This document shows positions 1-5,662 of a stretch of DNA of 5,662 nt, in pieces. Under the pieces are notes generated by a model. The model was not told the origin of the DNA. It did no database searches and saw nothing but the letters and a program-made list of their open reading frames with translations. Each line of letters begins with the position of its first letter. The stretch's first letter is position 1. The stretch comes from Verrucomicrobiales bacterium (lineage in GTDB: Bacteria; Verrucomicrobiota; Verrucomicrobiia; Limisphaerales; UBA1100). The translations under genes were made by a program, and so were the position numbers. The DNA lies in contig PBEJ01000044.1 in assembly GCA_002719595.1 (NCBI GenBank), positions 5,038-10,699 of the forward strand. Direction: 5' to 3'.

Positions 1-2458
1 GGGATACCGTGCAGATATCGGCTTGAAGGGGAAAAGAATCATACTGGTATCTCGTGAGCCAATTCGAGATGCAACAGTCAAAAGAATAGACATAAGCGGT
101 TTGGTTGTTTCACCGGGGTTTATTGATATGCACGCACATATCGACCCCATCACCAAACTACCGGAAGCACAAAGCATGGTTAGTCAAGGCGTAACTACCG
201 CCATAGGTGGCCCAGATGGTAGCGCACCGTGGCCTTTGGCCCCCTACCTAATACAACTTGAACGACAAGGAATCGGTCTAAATGTCGCCTTACTCGTCGG
301 ACATAATTCAGTGAGACGAGGGGTAATGGCACTGGAAAACCGCCCGCCCACCAATGAAGAACTAAAGCGAATGAAACAAATGGTAGCTCAAGCTATGGAT
401 GAAGGAGCTTGGGGAATCTCTACGGGATTAAAATATCTACCGGGCTCCTTTGCCAAAACCGATGAAATCATTGAGCTCTCCCGTGAAGCAGCTGCAAGAG
501 GTGGTTTCTATACCTCGCACTTAAGAGAAGAAGGATTGGGACTTTTAGATGCAGTAAAGGAAGCCATTGAAATCGGCAGGCAAGCAAAAATTCCAATCGT
601 GCTAACACATCACAAGGTTATCGGCCAACCTATGTGGGGCAAAAGTCGAGATACTCTGGCAATGGTGGATAGAGCACGAAGTAAAGGCATTGATGTTATG
701 ATGGATCAGTATCCCTACACTGCGACCTATACGGGAATTACGGTGCTGGTTCCTACCTGGGCACGTGAAGGAGGAACTTCAAAATTTCTCAACCGAATTA
801 AAGATCCAATTAAAAAGGCCAAAATTAAGAAGGAGATTGTATTCAATATCGTCAATGATCGCGGGGGCGGTGACCTAAGACGCGTACAGTTTGGCTTAGT
901 CAAATGGAATCGTAAACTGGAAGGTAAAACACTGCATGACTGGGCAATTATGAAAGGCTTAAAGCCGACCCCAGAAAACGGTGCTGAACTTGTCATGGAA
1001 GCAATTCAGAATGGCGGAGCTTCCTGTATTTACCACGTACTAAGTGACGAAGATGTGGAACGTATTATGAAACATCCCCTAACGATGACTGGATCAGATG
1101 GACGCCTAACCGAACCCGGAAGCGGTCATCCTCATCCCCGCTGGTATGGAGCTTTTCCCCGCGTACTCGGACATTACGTTCGCGAAAAAGGAGTTCTTAA
1201 GCTGGAAGATGCCATTCGAAAAATGACCTCCCTCCCAGCGGCACGTGTAGGTCTTAAGCAGCGTGGTAAAATAAAGCCCGGCTACTACGCCGATTTAGTG
1301 GTATTTGACCCGGAGAAAATCATTGATAAAGCCACCTTCACTGAACCGCATCAGTATCCTGAGGGGATCCATTATGTTTTTATTAACGGCACCTTAGCCA
1401 TCGATAAGGGTAAATTTCTAAATCAACGCCCCGGTCAGGTTCTACGCCGATCACACCACAGCCATTCCACCGTGTATCCCGGCGAAAAATGGCAGAAATG
1501 GAAAACTCCCGAAGCTGCCGGATGGTCCAATACTAAAATAGATGAAGCAAAGAAATATGCCGACTCACTAAAAACTGAAGCTGTAATGGTTGTCTTGGAC
1601 GGAAAAATTCTTACCGAATGGGGAGAAACAAAACGCCCTCTAAGGTGCCATTCCATGCGCAAAAGCATTTTAAGTGCCCTCTACGGGCCTCATGTTTTAG
1701 GTGGAAAAATAAAGACCTCCAAAACCCTTGGCGAATTGGGTATCGACGACAATGAACCTTCCCTAAGTGAAACAGAAAAAAAAGCCAGGGTAAGCGACCT
1801 ATTAAAAGCCCGCTCGGGAATCTACCATCCCGCTCTTTATGAAACCAAAGCGATGGCCGCCAGACGCCCTCAACGCGGAAGTCACCTCCCTAATACTTTT
1901 TGGTATTACAACAATTGGGATTTCAATGCCTTGTGCACGATTTTTGAAAACCAAACCGGCCGCAGAATTTTTGAGGAATTCGAAAACAAATTAGCCAACC
2001 CTCTAGAAATGCAGGACTTTATTCGAAAAGAGCACACTAAATATGTCACGGGAAAAGATTCTATCCACCCAGCCTATCCTTTCACTCTAAGCGCTCGAGA
2101 CTTGGCACGGTTTGGCCTGCTCTTTGCACGTGGAGGACGCTGGAAGGATCAGCAGATTATCCCACAAGGTTGGGTGATTGAAAGCACCCGGCCTTACTCA
2201 AAAACCGAGCGAGGTGGGGGCTATGGTTACATGTGGTGGGTGGGGGCTAACGGTAATTTCTACCCGGAAGCAACCCTGCCTGACGGATCATTTGCCGCTC
2301 ATGGATACCGTGGACATAAGGTGTTGGTGATTCCTCAATGGGACTTAGTTATTGTGCACCGCGTCGACACCTTTAAACCAAATGGGAGCGTCTCAACCGC
2401 AAGCTTCGGAAAGTTAGTCAAATTGATTCTGGCTGCAAAACCTCCAGAGAAAGGTTAA
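1..2458 (+). CDS. N-acyl-D-amino-acid deacylase fused to S12 beta-lactamase-like serine hydrolase (5' truncated)
   Basis: This gene is open at the left edge. The frame reads from base 2 as GYRADIG before the TTG at 23, which fits the usual 'ADIGIKGDRI' start region of D-aminoacylases, so TTG 23 is not the true start. 818 residues are visible. Residues below count from that TTG as 1. Residues 1-475 form a metal-dependent amidohydrolase domain. It has the HAH metal motif (H37, H39), VGHNSVRRGVM (92-102), the STGLKYLPGS segment, TSHLREEG (H166), THHK (H196/H197), DQYPYTA (228-234), TGSDG (D359) and the family-typical tail HPHPRWYGAFPRVLG to RPGQVLRR. Residues about 490-811 form a serine beta-lactamase/DD-peptidase-like domain with SxxK (S544, K547), YxN (Y629, N631) and an HGYRG block (760-764) in place of KTG. 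Ordinary D-aminoacylases end near the RPG-VLR segment, so this is a true in-frame fusion. The deacylase half should hydrolyse N-acyl-D-amino acids. The substrate of the other half (peptide, amide or ester) is unknown. The missing N-terminus may hold a signal peptide. The family assignment is firm; the substrates are not. Confidence 0.9.
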   Translation, partial: GYRADIGLKGKRIILVSREPIRDATVKRIDISGLVVSPGFIDMHAHIDPITKLPEAQSMVSQGVTTAIGGPDGSAPWPLAPYLIQLERQGIGLNVALLVGHNSVRRGVMALENRPPTNEELKRMKQMVAQAMDEGAWGISTGLKYLPGSFAKTDEIIELSREAAARGGFYTSHLREEGLGLLDAVKEAIEIGRQAKIPIVLTHHKVIGQPMWGKSRDTLAMVDRARSKGIDVMMDQYPYTATYTGITVLVPTWAREGGTSKFLNRIKDPIKKAKIKKEIVFNIVNDRGGGDLRRVQFGLVKWNRKLEGKTLHDWAIMKGLKPTPENGAELVMEAIQNGGASCIYHVLSDEDVERIMKHPLTMTGSDGRLTEPGSGHPHPRWYGAFPRVLGHYVREKGVLKLEDAIRKMTSLPAARVGLKQRGKIKPGYYADLVVFDPEKIIDKATFTEPHQYPEGIHYVFINGTLAIDKGKFLNQRPGQVLRRSHHSHSTVYPGEKWQKWKTPEAAGWSNTKIDEAKKYADSLKTEAVMVVLDGKILTEWGETKRPLRCHSMRKSILSALYGPHVLGGKIKTSKTLGELGIDDNEPSLSETEKKARVSDLLKARSGIYHPALYETKAMAARRPQRGSHLPNTFWYYNNWDFNALCTIFENQTGRRIFEEFENKLANPLEMQDFIRKEHTKYVTGKDSIHPAYPFTLSARDLARFGLLFARGGRWKDQQIIPQGWVIESTRPYSKTERGGGYGYMWWVGANGNFYPEATLPDGSFAAHGYRGHKVLVIPQWDLVIVHRVDTFKPNGSVSTASFGKLVKLILAAKPPEKG
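113..1450 (+). other. Amidohydrolase (D-aminoacylase) domain region
   Basis: This is the metal-dependent TIM-barrel part of the fusion, from the VSPGFIDMHAHID strand to the RPGQVLRRS tail. The preceding beta-sandwich segment begins outside the window. The Cys metal ligand that characterised D-aminoacylases carry in an 'NCG' or 'ECG' motif after VTT appears here as Asp in GGPDG (codon 215-217). Related environmental sequences with an Asp at this position probably exist, so this may mark a subfamily rather than a defect. The HxH, THHK and GSDG motifs are all intact, so an active enzyme is expected. Confidence 0.8.
1490..2430 (+). other. Beta-lactamase-like (S12, class C type) serine hydrolase domain
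   Basis: This is the C-terminal domain of the fusion. It shows CHSMRKS with nucleophile Ser and general-base Lys (residues 544 and 547 counted from TTG 23), SDLLKARSGIYHPA, YYNNWDFNALCTIFE with the YxN motif, ANPLEMQDF, the LSARDLARFGLLF helix, and AAHGYRGHKVLVIP in place of KTG. All three active-site elements are present, so it is probably catalytic. Relatives include esterases, DD-peptidases, D-aminopeptidases and D-amino-acid amidases, so specificity cannot be read from sequence. S12 enzymes are usually extracytoplasmic, which hints that the whole fusion is exported. Confidence 0.85.
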
Positions 2459-2471
2459 AAAGCTACCCTTT
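2450..2471. terminator. Imperfect inverted repeat across the convergent stop codons (possible weak bidirectional terminator)
   Basis: The arms AAAGGTTA (2450-2457) and TACCCTTT (2464-2471) pair at seven of eight positions around a six-base loop AAAAGC. The hairpin covers both stop codons: TAA at 2456-2458 on plus and TAG at 2465-2463 on minus. It is AT-rich and has no following T-tract on either strand, so intrinsic termination would be weak. It is listed because only four bases separate the two genes and no better terminator is visible there. Confidence 0.25.
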
Positions 2472-3482
2472 AAAGTCATATATTCCACAACCCGGAAGAT
2501 CCGGATAAATTAGCGAACCGCGATCCAACTTGACGCCATTGGCCGTATCTTCAGCAAGCAAAACCGCGCCATCCAAATCCGCATAATCAATCAAAGGAGC
2601 CAATTGGGCCGCTGCAGAAATCCCAACAGAACTTTCGGTCATACACCCAACCATCACCTTTAATCCGTGATCACGTGCAAGATTAATCATCCGTCGGGCG
2701 GGAGTTAACCCTCCACATTTACTCAACTTGATATTCACCCCGTGAAAACTCCCCACACATTGCATAACATCTCGTTCAGCAACGCAACTCTCATCAGCAA
2801 CCAACGGCAATACCGATTCATGGAAGAGACGACCTTGGGCATCCTTGTTCTCAGAAGCCAACGGCTGTTCAATAAACTCCACCCCTTGACGACTTAGTTC
2901 AGAGCTCAAGGCTATTGCCTCATCCAATTGCCAACCACAATTGGCATCCACACGAAACAATGCCTCAGTATCCTGTCGCAAAGCCTCAATAATCTGGGCA
3001 TCCCCTTTGGTTCCCAGTTTTATTTTATACACCGGCCAACCCGGCTCTTCCTTCAATTTAGAACGCATGGTATCGATGGTATCAATACCAATCGTAAAGG
3101 AGGAATATACCGCATTAGTTAAATCCAATTCCCACAACTGATGAACAGGCAGATCCTCTAATTTTCCCCATAAGTCATGCGCAGCACAATCAAGCGCCGA
3201 GAGCATAAACGGAGCATCATTCAAATATTTGTTACATCGGGACCAAAACTCAGATGGATCACCCAAGGAAAAAGATGAGATTTCCGGCTCCATCTGCTGA
3301 AACCGTTCTTTCATCTGCAGCATTGAAGAGGCATAGAAGGTGTTTATCGTTGCTTCACCAAAACCGCTTTTCCCATCCTGCCTCAGCTCCACAATCAAGG
3401 TGGGCTGGGTTTTAATCGTGCCCCGAGCAATAGTGAATGGATGCTTTAAAGGTAGATCAAATTCATGTAAAAATAGCTTCAT
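2463..3482 (-). CDS. dgcA: Enolase-superfamily racemase/epimerase: N-acetyl-D-glutamate racemase (DgcA-like) or dipeptide epimerase
   Basis: The 339-residue protein has the usual length and architecture of the L-Ala-D/L-Glu epimerase branch of the enolase superfamily: a capping domain (about 1-125) and a barrel (about 125-339). All catalytic elements are present. These are the KIK motif with acid/base lysines K153/K155, Mg2+ ligands D179 (RVDAN), E205 (IEQP) and D230 (ADES), the second catalytic lysine K252 (NIKLSKCGG), GCMTESSVGISAAAQLA (279-295), and the substrate-binding DxD pair D302/D304. R20 in FTIARG probably matches the Arg that binds the substrate carboxylate in Bacillus AEE. The ATG lies 2 bases after the stop of the upstream DUF1611 gene with no clear Shine-Dalgarno, so translation is probably coupled. 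Pairing with a DgcN-type gene favours N-acetyl-D-Glu to N-acetyl-L-Glu racemisation in the cytoplasm. The DxD motif also fits epimerisation of Xaa-D-Glu or other dipeptides. The family is certain, the substrate is not, and the gene symbol is provisional. Confidence 0.85.
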   Translation of the reverse strand: MKLFLHEFDLPLKHPFTIARGTIKTQPTLIVELRQDGKSGFGEATINTFYASSMLQMKERFQQMEPEISSFSLGDPSEFWSRCNKYLNDAPFMLSALDCAAHDLWGKLEDLPVHQLWELDLTNAVYSSFTIGIDTIDTMRSKLKEEPGWPVYKIKLGTKGDAQIIEALRQDTEALFRVDANCGWQLDEAIALSSELSRQGVEFIEQPLASENKDAQGRLFHESVLPLVADESCVAERDVMQCVGSFHGVNIKLSKCGGLTPARRMINLARDHGLKVMVGCMTESSVGISAAAQLAPLIDYADLDGAVLLAEDTANGVKLDRGSLIYPDLPGCGIYDFKG

Positions 3483-3484
3483 TT

Positions 3485-4513
3485 TTAGTTAACCATGGAT
3501 GACTTGACTACATCCACCAAGGGCTGCGCGTTGTCCCGAAAAACATCACAGGCAGGTAAGCCCCATTCTGACTCTATGCGTTCCTTTTCTTTTAGATAAG
3601 TTTTTTCATCAGTATTGCGGCTATTGATGGATACTCCAATAAACCGACAACTATGCGCAGCATTCGCCATCGCCAGATAAAGATCTTTCTGAGACTCCAT
3701 TGAGGGTAACTCTATGTGATCAACCCCCTTAACCTGGGTACGCCCCAGCTCATAGCAGAAAACCAGAACGTCAGGAAGGCAACCGTGAAGCAGTCCCAAC
3801 GTCACAGCCGAGTAACAAGGATGCGTAATACTCCCCTGGCCCTCAACCACCAATACTTGATGGTGTTGATGGGCTAATATCTGTTTTTCTACCGCACCAC
3901 TGATAAAATCGCCCACCACCGCGTCAACCGGACAACCGTCACCTTCCACCAGAATACCGGTCTGCCCTGTCGCAATAAACTTAGCCGACACTCCTTCCGC
4001 CTGAAGCCCTCTCACGATTTCAATAGAGGTGACCATCTTACCAACGCTGCAATCATGGCCCACTGTGAGCACGCGCAGACAATCAGGTGATATATTAATT
4101 CGTTGGGCCACTTCACGCTCGTTATTACGGCGTAAATCACGGAGCTTTGATCCTGATTTTTTTGCCAACTCAACAAATTCGATATCCTCACATAAAAAAT
4201 CATGTAGCCCGGATTCAACATCCATGCCTCGCTCAATCGCCACTTTTACCTGCTGTCGCATGCTCTCTGGTAATCCTCCTCCAGTTGGAGCAATCCCAAT
4301 AAGAAGTACGTTTGCTTCAGCAATGGCATCCACTGTATTAACCACGGGGATATCTTCGCCCACATCCAAAAGATTCTGACAGGGTTGAGGCGAAACTGTG
4401 GAGTCCAACACGCCCACTACTTCCTCGCTTCGATAACGAATCACGCTACAGGCAGTTTTAGCGGAGTTTGGACTGGAAAGTCCCTCGGTGAGAATAAGTA
4501 TTTTGCGACCCAT
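3485..4513 (-). CDS. dgcN: DUF1611 P-loop protein, probable D-glutamate N-acetyltransferase (DgcN-like)
   Basis: This 342-residue protein matches DUF1611 over its full length. The N-terminal Rossmann-like domain (about 1-140) begins RKILILTEG and includes IAPTGGGLP (74-82) and the SGLHDFL segment (101-107). The C-terminal P-loop domain has a dethiobiotin-synthetase-like nucleotide loop VGHDCSVGKM (151-160), ATGQTGILVEGDG (181-193), VVGDFISGA (199-207) and VVEGQGSITHP (222-232), followed by LGLLHGCLPDVLVFC. These blocks are typical of DgcN, shown in marine Proteobacteria and haloarchaea to acetylate D-glutamate at the amino group for D-Glu catabolism. No signal peptide is visible, so it should be cytoplasmic. 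It is the first gene of a two-gene operon with the racemase, whose start lies 2 bases past this stop. ATG 4513 is chosen because the conserved first beta strand begins at residue 4. An AGGA sits only 3 bases upstream of it. Membership of DUF1611 is firm; the acetyltransferase role is inferred from homology and pairing. Confidence 0.85.
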   Translation of the reverse strand: MGRKILILTEGLSSPNSAKTACSVIRYRSEEVVGVLDSTVSPQPCQNLLDVGEDIPVVNTVDAIAEANVLLIGIAPTGGGLPESMRQQVKVAIERGMDVESGLHDFLCEDIEFVELAKKSGSKLRDLRRNNEREVAQRINISPDCLRVLTVGHDCSVGKMVTSIEIVRGLQAEGVSAKFIATGQTGILVEGDGCPVDAVVGDFISGAVEKQILAHQHHQVLVVEGQGSITHPCYSAVTLGLLHGCLPDVLVFCYELGRTQVKGVDHIELPSMESQKDLYLAMANAAHSCRFIGVSINSRNTDEKTYLKEKERIESEWGLPACDVFRDNAQPLVDVVKSSMVN

Positions 4514-4516
4514 GTG

Positions 4517-4520
4517 TCCT
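4517..4520 (-). promoter_or_regulatory. Weak ribosome binding site of dgcN
   Basis: An AGGA on the minus strand lies 3 bases upstream of ATG 4513. The spacing is shorter than the usual five to nine bases, so it supports the start only modestly. The conserved N-terminal beta strand is the stronger argument for this start. Confidence 0.35.
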
Positions 4521-4525
4521 GAGCA

Positions 4526-4554
4526 ATTCTACCTATTTTCTATTGAGAAAGCAA
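4526..4554 (-). promoter_or_regulatory. Candidate sigma70-like promoter for the dgcN-dgcA pair
   Basis: Read on the minus strand, TTGCTT (4554-4549) is followed after exactly 17 bases by TAGAAT (4531-4526), which matches TATAAT at five of six positions. The -35 matches its consensus at only three of six. The -10 box ends 12 bases before the ATG, which would leave a leader of only about five bases and put the AGGA at the very 5' end. The start site may therefore lie elsewhere in the 94-base divergent spacer. Confidence 0.3.
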
Positions 4555-4607
4555 AAAGGCGTTTTCACTTGCCGAGAAAAAAGCAATGTTTAGCCTTCAC
4601 CTCAACC

Positions 4608-4673
4608 ATGATATTAATCAAATCAACCGCCTTATTCTTTACCGGCGTAATACTGGCCTTTTCAACTTGGGCT
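4608..4673 (+). other. Sec signal peptide of the SGNH esterase
   Basis: A lysine at position 5 is followed by the hydrophobic core ALFFTGVILAF and a polar end STWA, with likely signal peptidase I cleavage after Ala22 (Thr at -3, Ala at -1) before EKKPIKVF. There is no lipobox cysteine, so export to the periplasm or outside is expected rather than lipoprotein anchoring. Confidence 0.75.
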
Positions 4674-5662
4674 GAAAAAAAACCAATAAAAGTGTTCATT
4701 CTTGCAGGCCAGTCCAATATGGAAGGTAAAGGCGGCATTGATCCTTTACTGAACCACCAAATCAAGGCCCCGGAAACGAGGGAATTTTTCGCCCACCTGC
4801 ATAAGGACGGCAAATACGTTGAACGGGATGACGTCTGGATCAATTTCCTCGACCGGCGCGGACCACTTACTGTCGGTTTCGGCTCACCCGGACGCATTGG
4901 ACCGGAGTTGGAATTCGGTCACGTGGTCGGCAATCACTATGAAGAACCCGTGTTAATTATCAAAACGGCCTGGGGGGGCAAGAGCATCGGACGCGATTTT
5001 CGACCGCCAAGTTCTGGGCTACCAAAAAAGGAACAGCTTGATGAGTTTGTTCAGGGTATGGTAAACCGCGACTACAACAACCTTGTTCGCAATACCATGA
5101 ACAAGGCCAAAAAGGATAATCCCAAGATCACCCGCAAGGAGATAGAGGCAAAATTAAAGGAGACCAAAGAATCGATCTACAGGGATAAAAGCGAAACCTA
5201 CCGGAAACAGGTTATTGAAAGTCACGGCCATTTTTATCGGCTGATGATGAAGGAAATTTCCGTTAACCTGAAAGAGCTAAAAAAACGATTCCCCCAGTAT
5301 GACGGTCGCGGATATGAGTTATCAGGGTTTGTATGGTTTCAAGGATGGAATGATATGTATGGCTTTTTCCCTGAAGAGTATGCGAAAAATATGGAGAATT
5401 TCATTCGTGATGTTCGCAAGGAACTCAAGTCACCAAACTTACCCTTTGTCATTGGCATTATGGGCCAGAACGGATTTAAGGAAGCTCAGGGCAACATGGC
5501 TATCGTTAAGACTGCCCAAGCGTCAATGAATAACATTGCGGATTTTAAAGGTAATGTGAAAGCCATCCCAACAGATATCTATTGGGATAAGAAAGCCAAT
5601 GAAGCCTATCCCACATGGCGTAAAAATCTGGAAGCATGGAAACTGATAGGTTCAGATTTTCC
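4608..5662 (+). CDS. Secreted SGNH/SASA-family esterase (sialate O-acetylesterase-like), 3' truncated
   Basis: The frame is open from 4608 to the right edge, giving 351 complete codons and no stop. ATG 4608 is chosen because it begins a clean Sec signal peptide directly before the mature fold (KPIKVFILAGQSNMEG). The frame is also open further upstream to an ATG at 4512, but that start would bury the signal peptide and overlap dgcN. Visible SGNH elements are block I GQSNMEG (nucleophile Ser36), the TAWGGKSIG glycine block (121-127), and WFQGWNDM with the block III Asn (N248). The last visible residues, IGSDF, come just before the position where relatives carry the 'PYHYLGS' block with the catalytic His, so that residue falls just outside. 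A Lys/Glu-rich, probably helical insert occupies about residues 158-205. Relatives remove acetyl groups from sialic acids or plant and algal polysaccharides and are common in PVC polysaccharide-degradation loci. The natural substrate here is unknown. No clear Shine-Dalgarno precedes the start. Confidence 0.87.
   Translation, partial: MILIKSTALFFTGVILAFSTWAEKKPIKVFILAGQSNMEGKGGIDPLLNHQIKAPETREFFAHLHKDGKYVERDDVWINFLDRRGPLTVGFGSPGRIGPELEFGHVVGNHYEEPVLIIKTAWGGKSIGRDFRPPSSGLPKKEQLDEFVQGMVNRDYNNLVRNTMNKAKKDNPKITRKEIEAKLKETKESIYRDKSETYRKQVIESHGHFYRLMMKEISVNLKELKKRFPQYDGRGYELSGFVWFQGWNDMYGFFPEEYAKNMENFIRDVRKELKSPNLPFVIGIMGQNGFKEAQGNMAIVKTAQASMNNIADFKGNVKAIPTDIYWDKKANEAYPTWRKNLEAWKLIGSDF

Larger units (their letters stand above)
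4514..4607. other. Divergent intergenic spacer
   Basis: These 94 bases separate the dgcN start from the start of the esterase gene and must hold the promoter of at least the dgcN-dgcA pair. The region is A/T-rich with two similar A-rich stretches (GAGAAAGCAAAAA near 4545 and GAGAAAAAAGCA near 4574). No convincing plus-strand promoter, operator palindrome or riboswitch-like structure is seen. Confidence 0.5.

Noticed and set aside
23..25. TTG as the start codon of the large plus-strand gene
   Set aside because: The frame is open to the left edge and encodes GYRADIG, which fits conserved family sequence upstream of this codon, so the gene is simply cut by the window edge.
1776..1783. Run of eight A bases in the fusion gene as a possible frameshift site
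   Set aside because: The reading frame is intact on both sides, with serine hydrolase motifs continuing in frame, and no stop or alternative product of interest follows.
4029..4379. Plus-strand open frame opposite dgcN
   Set aside because: It overlaps the conserved P-loop coding region antisense and its product has no family resemblance.
4553..4566. A-run/T-run symmetry (AAAA-GGCG-TTTT) in the divergent spacer as an operator
   Set aside because: The arms are only four A/T bases long, expected by chance in A/T-rich DNA.
4512..4607. Longer esterase start at ATG 4512
   Set aside because: The frame is open, but this start would place about 32 unrelated residues ahead of a clear signal peptide and overlap the dgcN start.
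4565..4897. Minus-strand open frame opposite the esterase start
   Set aside because: It lies antisense to well-conserved SGNH coding sequence, its product has no recognisable features, and it is a shadow of that gene.
4972..4978. Run of seven G bases in the esterase gene as a phase-variation tract
   Set aside because: It encodes the conserved Trp-Gly-Gly block in frame; the tract is short and is explained by codon constraint.

Overview
The window holds four protein genes and almost no non-coding DNA. Base composition is moderate (slightly AT-rich by eye). The gene types suggest a Gram-negative marine or environmental bacterium of the PVC group, most likely Verrucomicrobiota. They are a secreted SASA-type SGNH esterase, a D-aminoacylase joined to a serine hydrolase, and a dipeptide epimerase of a Bacteroidota/PVC-like style. 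The taxonomic call is inference from protein style only; there is no rRNA or other marker.

Layout: (1) bases 1-2458, plus strand, carry the 3' part of a large gene cut by the left edge. It encodes an N-acyl-D-amino-acid deacylase (amidohydrolase) fused in frame to a class C beta-lactamase-like (S12) serine hydrolase. (2) Facing it, with only 4 bases between the stop codons, is a minus-strand pair transcribed 4513 to 2463. The first gene encodes a DUF1611 P-loop protein (DgcN-like D-glutamate N-acetyltransferase). The second, starting 2 bases after the first stops, encodes an enolase-superfamily epimerase/racemase (DgcA-like, or a dipeptide epimerase). (3) A 94-base divergent spacer (4514-4607) separates this pair from (4) a secreted SGNH/sialate-O-acetylesterase-like protein on the plus strand. 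That gene runs off the right edge just before its expected catalytic-His block.

How the genes may work together (inference): three of the four proteins belong to families acting on D-amino acids or their N-acyl/peptidyl forms. In the DgcN/DgcA pathway described in marine Proteobacteria and halophilic archaea, DgcN makes N-acetyl-D-glutamate and DgcA racemises it to N-acetyl-L-glutamate, which is then deacetylated to L-glutamate. The neighbouring fusion could feed this pathway by releasing D-amino acids from N-acylated or peptide-bound material such as peptidoglycan fragments. An alternative is that the epimerase acts on peptidoglycan-derived dipeptides such as L-Ala-D-Glu. The window therefore looks like a D-amino-acid salvage locus. 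The deacylase-serine hydrolase fusion is its most unusual part. The esterase is probably a separate, carbohydrate-related unit.
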